From Ancylothrix sp. D3o (GTDB lineage Bacteria > Cyanobacteriota > Cyanobacteriia > Cyanobacteriales > Oscillatoriaceae), in contig NZ_JAMXEX010000019.1 of the NCBI RefSeq assembly GCF_025370775.1, positions 1 to 46,474 on the forward strand: DNA of 46,474 nucleotides. Reading direction: 5' to 3'. Position 1 is the first letter of the stretch. Each line of letters starts with the position of its first letter. The translations under genes and the position numbers were made by a program. Below, in pieces: positions 17,998 through 26,332 of the stretch. The notes beneath the pieces are model-generated. The model was not told where the DNA came from and made no database searches. It saw only the letters and a program-made list of their open reading frames with translations.

Positions 17998-18345
17998 TTA
18001 TAAAAATGCTTCTAATTCAGCTGTTCTTTTCTCGGTTTCCCCAATCAGGCATCCTAATTCAATTAAAGGTTTCATAGTTCCACCTTCAGCAATCGCACTT
18101 GCTTCAGCCTTGCATTTCCGCTCTTTGTACTCAATCCATTTTAGTTGTGCATCTCGAAGAGTATTTTGCTTATTTTTAGGTAAACTTTGCCAAACTGCGT
18201 TGAGCCTTGCATCGGCTTTATTAAACAATCTTTGACCGCAAGCAACCATCTCTGCCGTTGAACCATCGCATTGCTCCGCCTTTACTGGATTAGGATATAA
18301 GGCTACCGGTAGAATTACTAATGTAGCCATAATAATTAGTTTCAT
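17998..18345 (-). CDS. Secreted LprI-like (DUF1311) protein
   Basis: Start chosen at ATG 18345, giving a signal peptide (MKLIIMATLVILPVALY, then NPVKAEQ at the likely cleavage site) and a good ribosome site (AAAGGAG) about 11 bp upstream. The longer frame to 18387 has no such site. The mature part (~90 aa) has the DUF1311/LprI pattern: four cysteines (QCDG, VACGQ, RKCKA, LGCLI) and the signature DARLNAVWQSLP...RDAQLKWIEYKERKC. The family name comes from a Mycobacterium lysozyme inhibitor; many bacterial members have no proven function. Exported, probably periplasmic. It stands alone on the minus strand. Confidence 0.8.
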   Translation of the reverse strand: MKLIIMATLVILPVALYPNPVKAEQCDGSTAEMVACGQRLFNKADARLNAVWQSLPKNKQNTLRDAQLKWIEYKERKCKAEASAIAEGGTMKPLIELGCLIGETEKRTAELEAFL

Positions 18346-18387
18346 GTTAATTAGCTTCTCCTTTCTAGTATCAAATCCATAATACAC

Positions 18388-19023
18388 TTAATTTAATAAT
18401 AAGTATGTCAACGTAAAACAAGGTAAGATAGCGGCTGACTAAAAATTTAAGAAAAACAGATACCCGCTCCACTAAGAGTTAAGCTAAAAATTCAGGAGAG
18501 CCGATCAGGCTCTGCGAATTCAGTAGCGCTAATGGTGTACCTGTCCGTAAAAAACAACTCGTACTCGCACTACAACTTAATGATTGTAGGCTGATGGGAT
18601 TAAAATCTTCCTCAAAGCCTGGTAAAGGAAGACTTTCAGCATCTAGCATCCAAAAAGATTTCTACGTTAGCGATGCCTCATAAATCTAATTTTTTGATAA
18701 ATGGTCGAGTTTAGTAAATGATCGTTGACCAAAATGCTTCCCAACAAGGTGTGAATAATTCCCTATCTTTTCTTACCTCCAGCGGCTCAAGTCCTTAATC
18801 GGAAAAGCTTTCAAGGCGCTTGTCACCTTGTTAGGGGATTACTTATTCCCACTGGTGTCCAGAAACAAAAGTTATATAATTCCGGTGCAGCCGGAACTGA
18901 TATGAATCACGGTGGCAGTAGGGGGATTAATACTGCTCGATTGCAATTATTTTGATAGCTGGCAATCTATCAAACCCCGTTGAATCTCGCTCAACACCTG
19001 GGCTTCCAATTCACATTTCATCG
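18388..19023. other. Intergenic stretch between the two secreted-protein genes
   Basis: Contains a short hairpin at 18497-18513 (AGAGCC GATCA GGCTCT) without a T run. A plus-strand frame from about 18750 to a TGA at 18953-18955 (roughly 67 codons, ending GTDMNHGGSRGINTARLQLF) has a protein-like look but no start, so it may be the tail of a lost gene. No other gene is supported. Confidence 0.25.
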
Positions 19024-19623
19024 CTAGCTGCGGTTTGGGTAAGTTGTTACCTTAATGGGTATGAGGAGAGGTTTGCCGTTTTGAAAATCTATTCGGTAAT
19101 TAACTTTGCTCGTTCTTGAAGGACAGCAGAGGGCATCTTGTCTGCTATAGCGAGCAAACTGAGAATTAAACACAGAAGCTCCTTCAATATTGGTTTGAAT
19201 CAAAGCGCCATCGCCTCTAGCACTCATTGACTTGGGGGAAATTGTCCCTGCAAAGACACCCCTTACGAAAACAAATCCTTGATAGCCCATAGGCCGGCAC
19301 ATTCCATCAAACCCTGTCAGCCCTTGAACGAGCGACACTCCCTCAACACTTAAGGTCTCGCCACGCACATTATACAAAGTCCATCCTGCCGCTCTCACGG
19401 CTCGCTCTTCTGGGTTAGAAGGGTTGCGAATTTGCTGCTGGCAACGCCCCATATTCATCGCATCGCTCTTTGGAGCATTCGGCACAGAAACTCCTGGTCG
19501 ATTCCAATTCATCGGCACTTGTTGGTCGAGCCAGCTAGATGTTTGGCTCAAGACAGTTGTAGGTAACGCTAATAGAGAAAGTGCCAGCACTAAGCTAATT
19601 CGTGAGAAGAGTTGAGTTTTCAT
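19024..19623 (-). CDS. Secreted LppP/LprE-like protein
   Basis: A 199-aa protein with a clear signal peptide (MKTQLFSRISLVLALSLLAL, then PTTVLSQ). No lipobox cysteine follows the hydrophobic segment, so it is probably secreted or periplasmic rather than a lipoprotein. The body has the family pattern GWTLYNV, GLTGFDGMCRPMGYQGFVFV, FAGTISP, SARGDGA and DALCCPSRTS, with the paired cysteines and the DGMCRP motif of LppP/LprE-family proteins seen in cyanobacteria and actinobacteria. Function unknown. Length is normal for the family. Confidence 0.75.
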   Translation of the reverse strand: MKTQLFSRISLVLALSLLALPTTVLSQTSSWLDQQVPMNWNRPGVSVPNAPKSDAMNMGRCQQQIRNPSNPEERAVRAAGWTLYNVRGETLSVEGVSLVQGLTGFDGMCRPMGYQGFVFVRGVFAGTISPKSMSARGDGALIQTNIEGASVFNSQFARYSRQDALCCPSRTSKVNYRIDFQNGKPLLIPIKVTTYPNRS

Positions 19624-19756
19624 TTAAGATTTTCTCTAAATTTAATTAAAAAGATGCTAACATACTTTAGTTCTTACGAAATTAGCCCCCTCAAGAATCG
19701 GCTGCACAATAGCTCAACCAGTAATTGCAACAATTAAAATATTCCACCGTTCCTTC

Positions 19757-19980
19757 CTAATTCAATTTCCAATTTATCCCCAATACCTTCTTAATCTCGC
19801 CTACACGCTCAAAAAGCGCACTTTCCAACTCATGTCCTGCAACCCCGGCCTCTCATCAAAACACTCTGGATAAAACGTCACTTGATAAACTTTGCCTTGA
19901 TAGCTTAACTGCCAAATTCGCGCATCTAACTTTTCAAGAAGTGTGCCTATCTGTTTTATAGCTAAAGAATTTGTTAGCAT
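19757..19980 (-). pseudogene. Frameshifted small hypothetical gene
   Basis: From ATG at 19980 the frame reads MLTNSLAIKQIGTLLEKLDA and on to VYQVTFYPECFDE, then meets a stop at 19801-19803 (59 aa). A second frame continues the protein character (AGVAGHELESALFERVGEIK, ending VLGINWKLN) to a TAG at 19757-19759. Joining them needs a shift near 19850, in a CG-rich run. The product would be about 73 aa and is unrecognised. Confidence 0.4.
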
Positions 19981-20138
19981 TTGCTCTATGTTTTTTTACA
20001 AATCAGCACAGGCGTTATTGCTCAATTCATCTCAAAAAATCAGCTTAAAGTCTATAGCCACTACCTGATTTTATGCCTGCCATTAAGATCATTTTTCTAC
20101 AGGTGTCTAGTCCATTACTTCAATAAATTATTGCTAAG

Positions 20139-20222
20139 TCGGCAAAATATCGTGCCTTAGCAAAAGTTTTGAAGGTTGCCCAAGAAGCGAAGATTCCCAA
20201 GATTCTCTTAACGAATGCGTGA
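20139..20222 (+). pseudogene. Short fragment resembling an ExbD C-terminus
   Basis: 27 codons reading YRALAKVLKVAQEAKIPKIL to a TGA. The pattern (LxKVLxVAQEAKIPKI) resembles the last helix and strand of ExbD/TolR-type proteins. In-frame stops immediately upstream show that the rest is missing. A weak assignment from a short match. Confidence 0.25.
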
Positions 20223-20303
20223 AAACTCAAAACTTAAATCGGCCCCCTTGCAACCAGGATTGGTAACTTACTTATAATTACCCCAAACAGCACAAAAGCT
20301 TAT

Positions 20304-20700
20304 TATGCCGATGAACGTAGAGAAGCTCTTGAACGTGAAGAGGTCGGTGTCACGCTTGGAAATTCAGAAACTCATGGGCATCCAGGCCGGCATAAAGAAG
20401 AAAATGTACATCACCGTCCCCACCAACTTCATCGGCCTCACCAGCCTCCTCTCGATCACCGGCCCCACCGGCCTCACTAAAACCACCAACATTATCGGCA
20501 TCATCGTCCGAACTCCGATCCCCCGGCACCGCCAGCATCCATAGACTTCACCGGCAGCATCGGCCCCATCGGAAGCATCGGCACCATCGGGAGAGAGCAA
20601 ACTCATCGGCTTCACCGGCAGCACAAATGAATGAGCCGTTACTCCAGTAAGCGCGGAGTAGCCGATGGATGTAGGGGCCGGTGCATGAGCCAAGGTCTAT
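20304..20700. repeat. 18-bp repeat array D, first part
   Basis: A short plus-oriented start (ATGCCGATGAACGTAGAGAA) leads into a plus-to-minus hinge at 20340-20420 (GTCACGCTTGGAAATTCAG, AAAATGTACATCACCG). Inverted units follow to about 20630 (ACCGGCCCCACCGGCCTCAC), then two plus units. The segment 20700-20825 carries no clear units. Confidence 0.75.
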
Positions 20701-20824
20701 TCAGCTTTCTGGGGATGTAGAACCGGCAACCGGAATCTACCTCTAAACTGGAAGCTCTACGAGATATTTGACTAAACGAATTTAAGCAACAAGACCCTCG
20801 CCAACCATAAATCCCTGCATGATT

Positions 20825-21784
20825 CATCGGCACTCCTGAATGCAATAAGGCCAGTCAACTTCCCTGCTCCTTTGGATGTAAGGGGGCCGGTGAATTTGTC
20901 AGCGTCCTTGGATGTAAGGGGGCCGGTGAATCTTCAGGAGCCGATAATACTCCAAGAGCCGGTGGTACTCGCTCGTGCCGGCGCATCTGTAAAGGCCGGT
21001 GTCACGCTCGTCCATGTTTTATCTCATGCCTATGGGCGCCGGCTCAAACAAAATAGAGATTACCGGCATCCCAGGCGGACAGTGGTCAAATAGCGTGTCC
21101 CACCGGCACAAACTAAAACATGGGCAAATTACGGCACCGGCAACCCAAACGAAAATCGGCCAAATCCCGTATTTCATCGGCCCCAAAAAACCCGAAGAAA
21201 TCCCGTATTTCACCGGCCCCAAAAAACCCGAAAAAATCACGCAGCCCCCCAATTACTTCCGAATAATGCGATCAGCCACCGGCCCCGTTGAGTTTACGAT
21301 CCGCAAGTTTTTCCACAGCCAACAAAAAATTCAAGCGCGATTCATCGGCATCAGTAGATTATTGCAGCGTCGGTGGAACTTCAAGGGGCCGGTGGATGGA
21401 GTGGTACAGGTAGATTTTTGGAGGCCGGTGTTACGCTTGGAAATTCTTAAACTCATGGCTATTGGGGGCCGGCACCAACGATCGGGTACACCACCGGCCT
21501 CCTCACCACCACTGGCCTCTCCGCGACCATCGGCACCATCGGCCTCCTCACCACCACCGACCTCCCCACTACCACCGGCCCCCCCGGCACCACCAGCGCC
21601 AACAACACCACGCTTGCTCACCGGCATCACCCACATCCAAAGACTTCACCGGCCTTATTGCCATCACCGACATCCAAAGACTTCGCCAACTTTAGCGATC
21701 TTCTTGTCACCACCGGCCAATATCGTATCCCACATACCACCAACTTCCCCAAAACCTTGAACCCACATTCCGCAGATGTGGGTT
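20825..21784. repeat. 18-bp repeat array D, second part
   Basis: A minus-to-plus hinge at 20825-20870 (CTCCTGAATGCAATAAGGCC) is followed by plus units to 21000, including two near-identical 36-bp units. A plus-to-minus hinge lies at 20990-21075, inverted units run to about 21300, plus units 21360-21420, another hinge at 21425-21490, then inverted units to the shared terminal module (21590-21770). It ends in a 9-bp hairpin, AACCCACAT/ATGTGGGTT at 21760-21784, which may terminate transcription. The array ends 290 bp beyond the 3' end of pnuC. Confidence 0.8.
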
Positions 21785-22076
21785 GGATTTTCTAGAATTA
21801 GTTAAAAAATGAAACCCCAAACGATTTCTTATTGAACTTGTAGAGTTTTAGAATCAGATTATATAGCAAATTTAGCGCCGATCAAGTAAAAAATGATGGG
21901 TATTATTTTCTACAAAAATAGCAATATTTATCTAACAATATTTATCCTTTATTTCCAAAATAAAGCCACAAATGATTGCAGGTAATAATTTGCAGCTTTA
22001 TTGATGTATAATTTCATCCCCAATTAAATTTGCTTAAATATCTGCGGAATGTGCGTTTTAAATAGAGAATACAATC

Positions 22077-22748
22077 TTATTCAATATGAATATCTTTAGT
22101 TGCAATCTCTTGATTAACAGTTTTTTGCCAAGAGACTAAACCATTAATAGCTATTCCCAAAAGGAGTACGTAAAGCAGAGCAATAAACCGCACTCCTTTA
22201 ACGTAATACAGCCCAATTCCTATCACATCAACTACAATCCAGTAACACCAACTTTCAACCCGCTTTTGAGTCATTAGCCACGTGGCAGTAAAACTCATAA
22301 TTGTTGTCAGTGCATCCAAATAGGGAAAAGACGCTACTTCTGGAAACAAAGCAGGTAATAATATATTTATCCTACTCATAAAAGCACCAGTAGCTAAGGA
22401 AAGTCCGATTGTAATACCTAAATATAAAATCATGCTACGGCGAGAACTGTAGCGGAAATTTAGTATTTTATCTGTATATCGAGCGGATATATGCCAACGC
22501 CTCCAGCCATAAATACTTGTAATTAAATAATAAACTTGTTCAAGAGCATCTGAATAGAGACGAATTTGGTAAAATAGTGCCATATAAAGTATGACACTGA
22601 TAATACCTACTGGCCAAGTCAGCATCCGCTTTTTAGCTACTAGCCAAGCTGACCACAAATAGAGCATAGTACCTATAAACTCTATATAACTCATGGGATA
22701 TCCCCAGAGCGTAAAAGCAATATTGTTTACACTAAATAGTTTCAGCAT
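22077..22748 (-). CDS. pnuC: Nicotinamide riboside transporter PnuC
   Basis: A 223-aa membrane protein with about seven hydrophobic segments. The start region (FTLWGYPMSYIEFIGTMLYL) and WPVGIISVILYMALFYQIRL followed by YSDALEQVYY and YGWRRW are the conserved PnuC pattern, including the tryptophan-rich motif that lines the substrate path. PnuC carries nicotinamide riboside down its gradient, and intracellular phosphorylation traps it. The gene follows nadR by 44 bp on the same strand, and NadR supplies that kinase activity. Confidence 0.93.
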   Translation of the reverse strand: MLKLFSVNNIAFTLWGYPMSYIEFIGTMLYLWSAWLVAKKRMLTWPVGIISVILYMALFYQIRLYSDALEQVYYLITSIYGWRRWHISARYTDKILNFRYSSRRSMILYLGITIGLSLATGAFMSRINILLPALFPEVASFPYLDALTTIMSFTATWLMTQKRVESWCYWIVVDVIGIGLYYVKGVRFIALLYVLLLGIAINGLVSWQKTVNQEIATKDIHIE

Positions 22749-22792
22749 TTTTTCAGTATAGTTTAGGTATGTTATTAAGTTTAACTTCTGTC

Positions 22793-23806
22793 TTACCTAA
22801 ACAAATTCAGCAAGTTTTTATATTTGGAATACTTGTTTAAGATATCTTTTACATAGCGAACTCTAGTTTCTAAATCGCCTTGCAATAGAAAAAACGGAAT
22901 TTTGCGAACAATTAAATCGCTAATAATTTGCTTTTGAAATATTTTTCGGTTTGCTTCTCCTGAACGATCCCAGGTATTTTCATAAGGAATATCTAGGTCG
23001 CAAACAAATACCAAATCGTAGCGAGAGCTTGCGCGATCGGCTAGTTCTACTAATTTCGGTGCTGCTTTATTGTGATAATATAAAGAAAACATATAAGTAG
23101 TAATTGCATTAGTATCTGTAAATAAATATTTGTTGGCTTGAGATAACAATGCTTCTTCTCGTTGCAAATGTCCTTCACCAATCTCTACCAATTGTTCTAA
23201 AGATAGTCTGCGATCAATCTGATGTTTTTCCCAATATTCCCTACCATACTCTGGCATCCAAACTGTGTGATATTCTTCTGCTAGTCGAGATGTAATGCTA
23301 CTTTTCCCTGTAGAAGGTGCGCCCAAAAAAACTATATTACTAATTAAATCACGATAAACTAAAGGATGTAAATAATGGCGCAAAGCAAAGGGATTCTCTC
23401 TAATCTTTGTACCAGAAATAGGTATTATTTTGCGCTGCTCATCGATAAGACGATTAACCGCTCCCAAGGCTAAACTCATGTGTTCACCATAAAATTCGCT
23501 AGAGTAAAAATGGCTGATCCCTTTTATTTTTAGATTATTGATAATATAATTCTCATGCTTTTTCTTAATTTCTGGAGTATCACCTACTTCTGTCGGTCCG
23601 TCCCATGCTTCTATTACTTGAACTTTAGGATATATTCGTCGAATCCAATTTGAGCGAATATTTAGAGTAACATTAGTTGTTTCTGGGCAATCATAAATAA
23701 CTACTATTACCTCATCCATCTCCGCTAATGCTGTCTCAATTAGCAACTGGTGTCCCTGGTGCAAAGGCGCAAACTTTCCCAGAGTTAGCCCTACTTTTTT
23801 AATCAT
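22793..23806 (-). CDS. nadR: Bifunctional NMN adenylyltransferase / NR kinase
   Basis: A 337-aa NadR-like protein without the N-terminal HTH repressor domain of the enterobacterial type. Residues ~1-150 form the nucleotidyltransferase: GKFAPLHQGHQLLIE carries the HxGH site at 16-19, and ISGTKIRENP is the second substrate motif. From ~160 on is a P-loop kinase, FLGAPSTGKSSITSRLAEEY, with the acceptor region WMPEYGREYWE and TDTNAITTYMF. The two domains phosphorylate nicotinamide riboside and adenylate NMN to NAD. It forms a salvage operon with pnuC. Confidence 0.92.
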   Translation of the reverse strand: MIKKVGLTLGKFAPLHQGHQLLIETALAEMDEVIVVIYDCPETTNVTLNIRSNWIRRIYPKVQVIEAWDGPTEVGDTPEIKKKHENYIINNLKIKGISHFYSSEFYGEHMSLALGAVNRLIDEQRKIIPISGTKIRENPFALRHYLHPLVYRDLISNIVFLGAPSTGKSSITSRLAEEYHTVWMPEYGREYWEKHQIDRRLSLEQLVEIGEGHLQREEALLSQANKYLFTDTNAITTYMFSLYYHNKAAPKLVELADRASSRYDLVFVCDLDIPYENTWDRSGEANRKIFQKQIISDLIVRKIPFFLLQGDLETRVRYVKDILNKYSKYKNLLNLFR

Positions 23807-23939
23807 TATTCATTAATATATATTTTAATTGAACTAAACTTGTATCAAAAGCTTTATTATGGTGCAAGCTTAACTTTTTCATGGAGAAAGGCGATCAATG
23901 TTAGCAAAGGAATTTTTGTAGCCATAATCAGAATCGGTG
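23807..23939. other. Short region upstream of nadR
   Basis: AT-rich and must hold the nadR promoter, but no clear boxes are seen. The part nearest the IS remnant (23880-23939) may belong to the broken insertion sequence. Confidence 0.25.
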
Positions 23940-24385
23940 AATAACCAATTTACATCTCCACAGAAGTCTTACCCCGTCCAGCTAAATCTTTAAAGATACG
24001 GTACCGCAAAATCCGCCGTATGGCAAACTTTGAGACTGGTCGAATCAATAAAGCTGATGCCGCTACATTGGCCAAAACAATGTTTCAGGTACACACATAG
24101 CGGCAGCAAGGTTGATGGTATCCATTCCACGAATCTTTGATAGCTAGGTAGCCTTGGAAACTCTGTTCGCCAGTACACACATACATGGTCTAGGTAGTAA
24201 TGCTTGAAGTTGCGATAGTGATTTTGATGAAAAGCAACCATTATTGTCATCACCTCACTGGGGCATAAACTTCGCTCTCGCTTCCTCCTCTTAAGGTCAT
24301 GCTTCAGTAGCGTTTGCTGCCACTGCCCTTCAAATTTTTGGCAGAAGTCATCTATTTGGCCAAACAAAGCATCTAAACTGGGCAT
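23940..24385 (-). pseudogene. Truncated, frameshifted IS982-family transposase
   Basis: The first 131 residues are intact: MPSLDALFGQIDDFCQKFEG, CPSEVMTIMVAFHQNHYRNF and GISFIDSTSLKVCH are the IS982 pattern, including the first catalytic aspartate in FIDST. After VCH the frame shifts; the adjacent frame continues ILRYRIFKDLAGRGKTSVEM and then stops. The C-terminal half with the remaining DDE residues is absent. Full IS982 transposases are about twice this long. I could not find matching terminal repeats. Confidence 0.85.
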
Positions 24386-24437
24386 AGGACGGGGGTTGCT
24401 GAATGTTTGTGTATATTTTTCAGCTTACTTCCCCTCT

Positions 24438-24600
24438 TCATTTCTTGGCAGCTTTTCCATCCCTCTCTATCCAGAATCTCCCATTCTTCTGTTGCAGGCC
24501 AACAGCTTTAGCTGAATCTGCCTCTGGGTTTCTGAGCCAGCCTTGCTTATCCCGAACTGAGGTTAAATTATCGGCAAACCAGGCAGACCGCGACCAATAT
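24438..24600 (-). pseudogene. C-terminal fragment of an unidentified gene, cut by array E
   Basis: Ending in TGA at 24438-24440, the minus-strand frame reads AWFADNLTSVRDKQGWLRNP and on to VGLQQKNGRFWIERDGKAAK. It is clearly protein-like (about 50 residues) but loses coding character where array-type sequence starts (CTCCCACCGGC near 24605). No start is present. Not recognised. Confidence 0.45.
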
Positions 24601-25510
24601 CATCTCCCACCGGCATCGAACAAAAACATGAACAAATTATGGCACCGGCACTCCGAAGTCAGTTCGCTCTTACAAATGCAGACCACCGACACCAGGGGAT
24701 GTCACAGATCCAGTTTCTGTAGAGGAGCCAGGGGTTATCGGAGGATCGGTGGTTGTTTTGGGGCCAGGGTTTTTTATGATGCTGGTGGATTTTTTTGTGC
24801 CTGTGAATTTTGCTCGTGTGGGTGGAGGTAGAACCGGCCCTTCCATTGGCGAACTAGAAGCCGAACCTAACCTTTGAGCCACCAGTATTGAATGGCTCAA
24901 GAGCCAACTCCAAGACGATTTGGATACACCGGCACCGATGGATGTTACGAGATAAAAAAAGTCTGTAAAAATAGAGGGTCTGGCTGGAATTTTGATTCAC
25001 CGGCCTTGATAGATGTTATGAGGCCGGGGGATATTGCAAAGTTAGTACATACTCAGGTGCAGATGGATATAGAAGGGGCCGGCTTTTCTATAAGGCTCAC
25101 TTGCTCTTTTTGGGGTCGGTGGATGTCCGGGGGCCGGTGGGTTTTTTTGGGGTGGTGGATGTTGAGGGGCCGATGGGTTTTGAGGGGCTGGTGTTACTCC
25201 AAGTGCCGGGGGGACTCCTGGCGCCGGTGGAACTTTAAGGGCCGGTGAGACTCCTGGGGCCGGTGGGAATCTTGGGGCCGGTGGTTTTTGAGAACTCGGC
25301 TTTTGCGCTGAGACTGGTGGATGCTTGAGGGCCCGTAGTAGTTCGGGGGCCGCTGAATTTTGAGAACTTGGCTTTCCCGCTGAGACTGGTGGATGCCAGA
25401 GAGCCGGTGGTTTTTGAAAACTCGGCTTTTGCGCTAAGACTGGTGGATGCCAGAGAGCCGGTGAATGTTGCAGGGCCAGTAAATTAAGAGATGCTTATGG
25501 ATGCTGGAGA
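24590..25510. repeat. 18-bp GCCGGTGG repeat array E
   Basis: Begins with a hinge-like inverted stretch (CACCGGCATCGAACAAAAAC at about 24609, like 21110 in array D). It is then plus-oriented from about 24735 to 25510 with diverged units, cleaner at 25120-25280. Three copies of the GAGAACTCGGCTTTTGCGCT module lie at about 25288, 25352 and 25409, each followed by GGTGGATGC. Confidence 0.8.
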
Positions 25511-25816
25511 GCCAGTGGATGCTATAGGAGTGGTCGATTTAGTACGACGGGTATATGAAGTAGCCAAAAAGACGATGAAAGAACAGCAACATTGGATGCT
25601 AATATCAAATTTAGAATAGAACTAAAGCAAGCTGATATGCCAGGAAGAATTGACAGCCTAATGAGTTCCTTTAAAGGAAGTATATCCACCTCCTCCAAAG
25701 CAAAATTAAATGCCATCTCCCTAGAATAAAGCTCTTCCTTGGTTTTCAATTAACAACTAGCTTATTCCTCACAAAGACCGCATTGCTAAATTAGCAATTA
25801 CCCATAAGGATTAAAA

Positions 25817-26050
25817 ATGCTTACAGCCTCACAAAATCTCCAACCTTCTCCTGGTATGCCTTGTCCCGAATGTGGTTTTTTTATTGAAATGTCTATCGAA
25901 AGTTTGCTCTATAAACCCGGCTTCACCTGCCCTGGATGTCTGCTAGAGATATCACTCGATCGCCCAAGTTCTCAACAGGCTTTAGAATTGTTACAAAAAG
26001 TTCATTTAGCCAAAGAAAATGGAGAAAAAGCTAAAAACTTTGATCGGTAA
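25817..26050 (+). CDS. Small zinc-ribbon protein
   Basis: A 77-aa protein with two CxxC knuckles: MPCPECGFFIEM and FTCPGCLLEISLD, about 22 residues apart. This is a classic four-cysteine zinc ribbon, followed by a helix (SSQQALELLQKVHLAKENGE). A ribosome site (AAGGA) lies 5 bp before the ATG. No export signal. Function unknown; such proteins often act as adaptors in larger assemblies, but no partner gene is visible: array E lies upstream and the cluster exporter downstream is on the other strand. Confidence 0.6.
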   Translation: MLTASQNLQPSPGMPCPECGFFIEMSIESLLYKPGFTCPGCLLEISLDRPSSQQALELLQKVHLAKENGEKAKNFDR

Positions 26051-26332
26051 AGTTAAAATAACTTAAACTTATAAAGCACTGAATGCTTTGTGTAGTGAAG
26101 GAGCCGCAGGATGTTTGCTCTTTCGGTAGATGCAGAACCGGCCAACGAAATCATTTTTCAACTAAAAACCAGGGGGTTGTCATCCTTCTGGTTTTCACCC
26201 CATCAGGTGATTACATTTAAAGGATTGGTGGAAAAATATACTAATAGTAAGCTGAAATTAAGGCGTTGCTACTCAACGTGGTTAGCGATAAGTGTAACCT
26301 CGCATCGGCTATCTAAAGTACAAAAACATTGA

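Noticed and set aside
16890-21784. CRISPR array
   Set aside because: The repeats are degenerate, contiguous and flip orientation; there are no unique spacers of constant length and no cas genes in the window.
25522-25749. 75-aa minus-strand frame next to array E
   Set aside because: TTG start without a ribosome site, hydrophobic but with no family pattern, and it overlaps the degenerate end of the array.
26111-26332. 73-aa plus-strand frame before the MFS gene
   Set aside because: No ribosome site of quality, no motif, and the C-terminal part reads like random translation; not supported.
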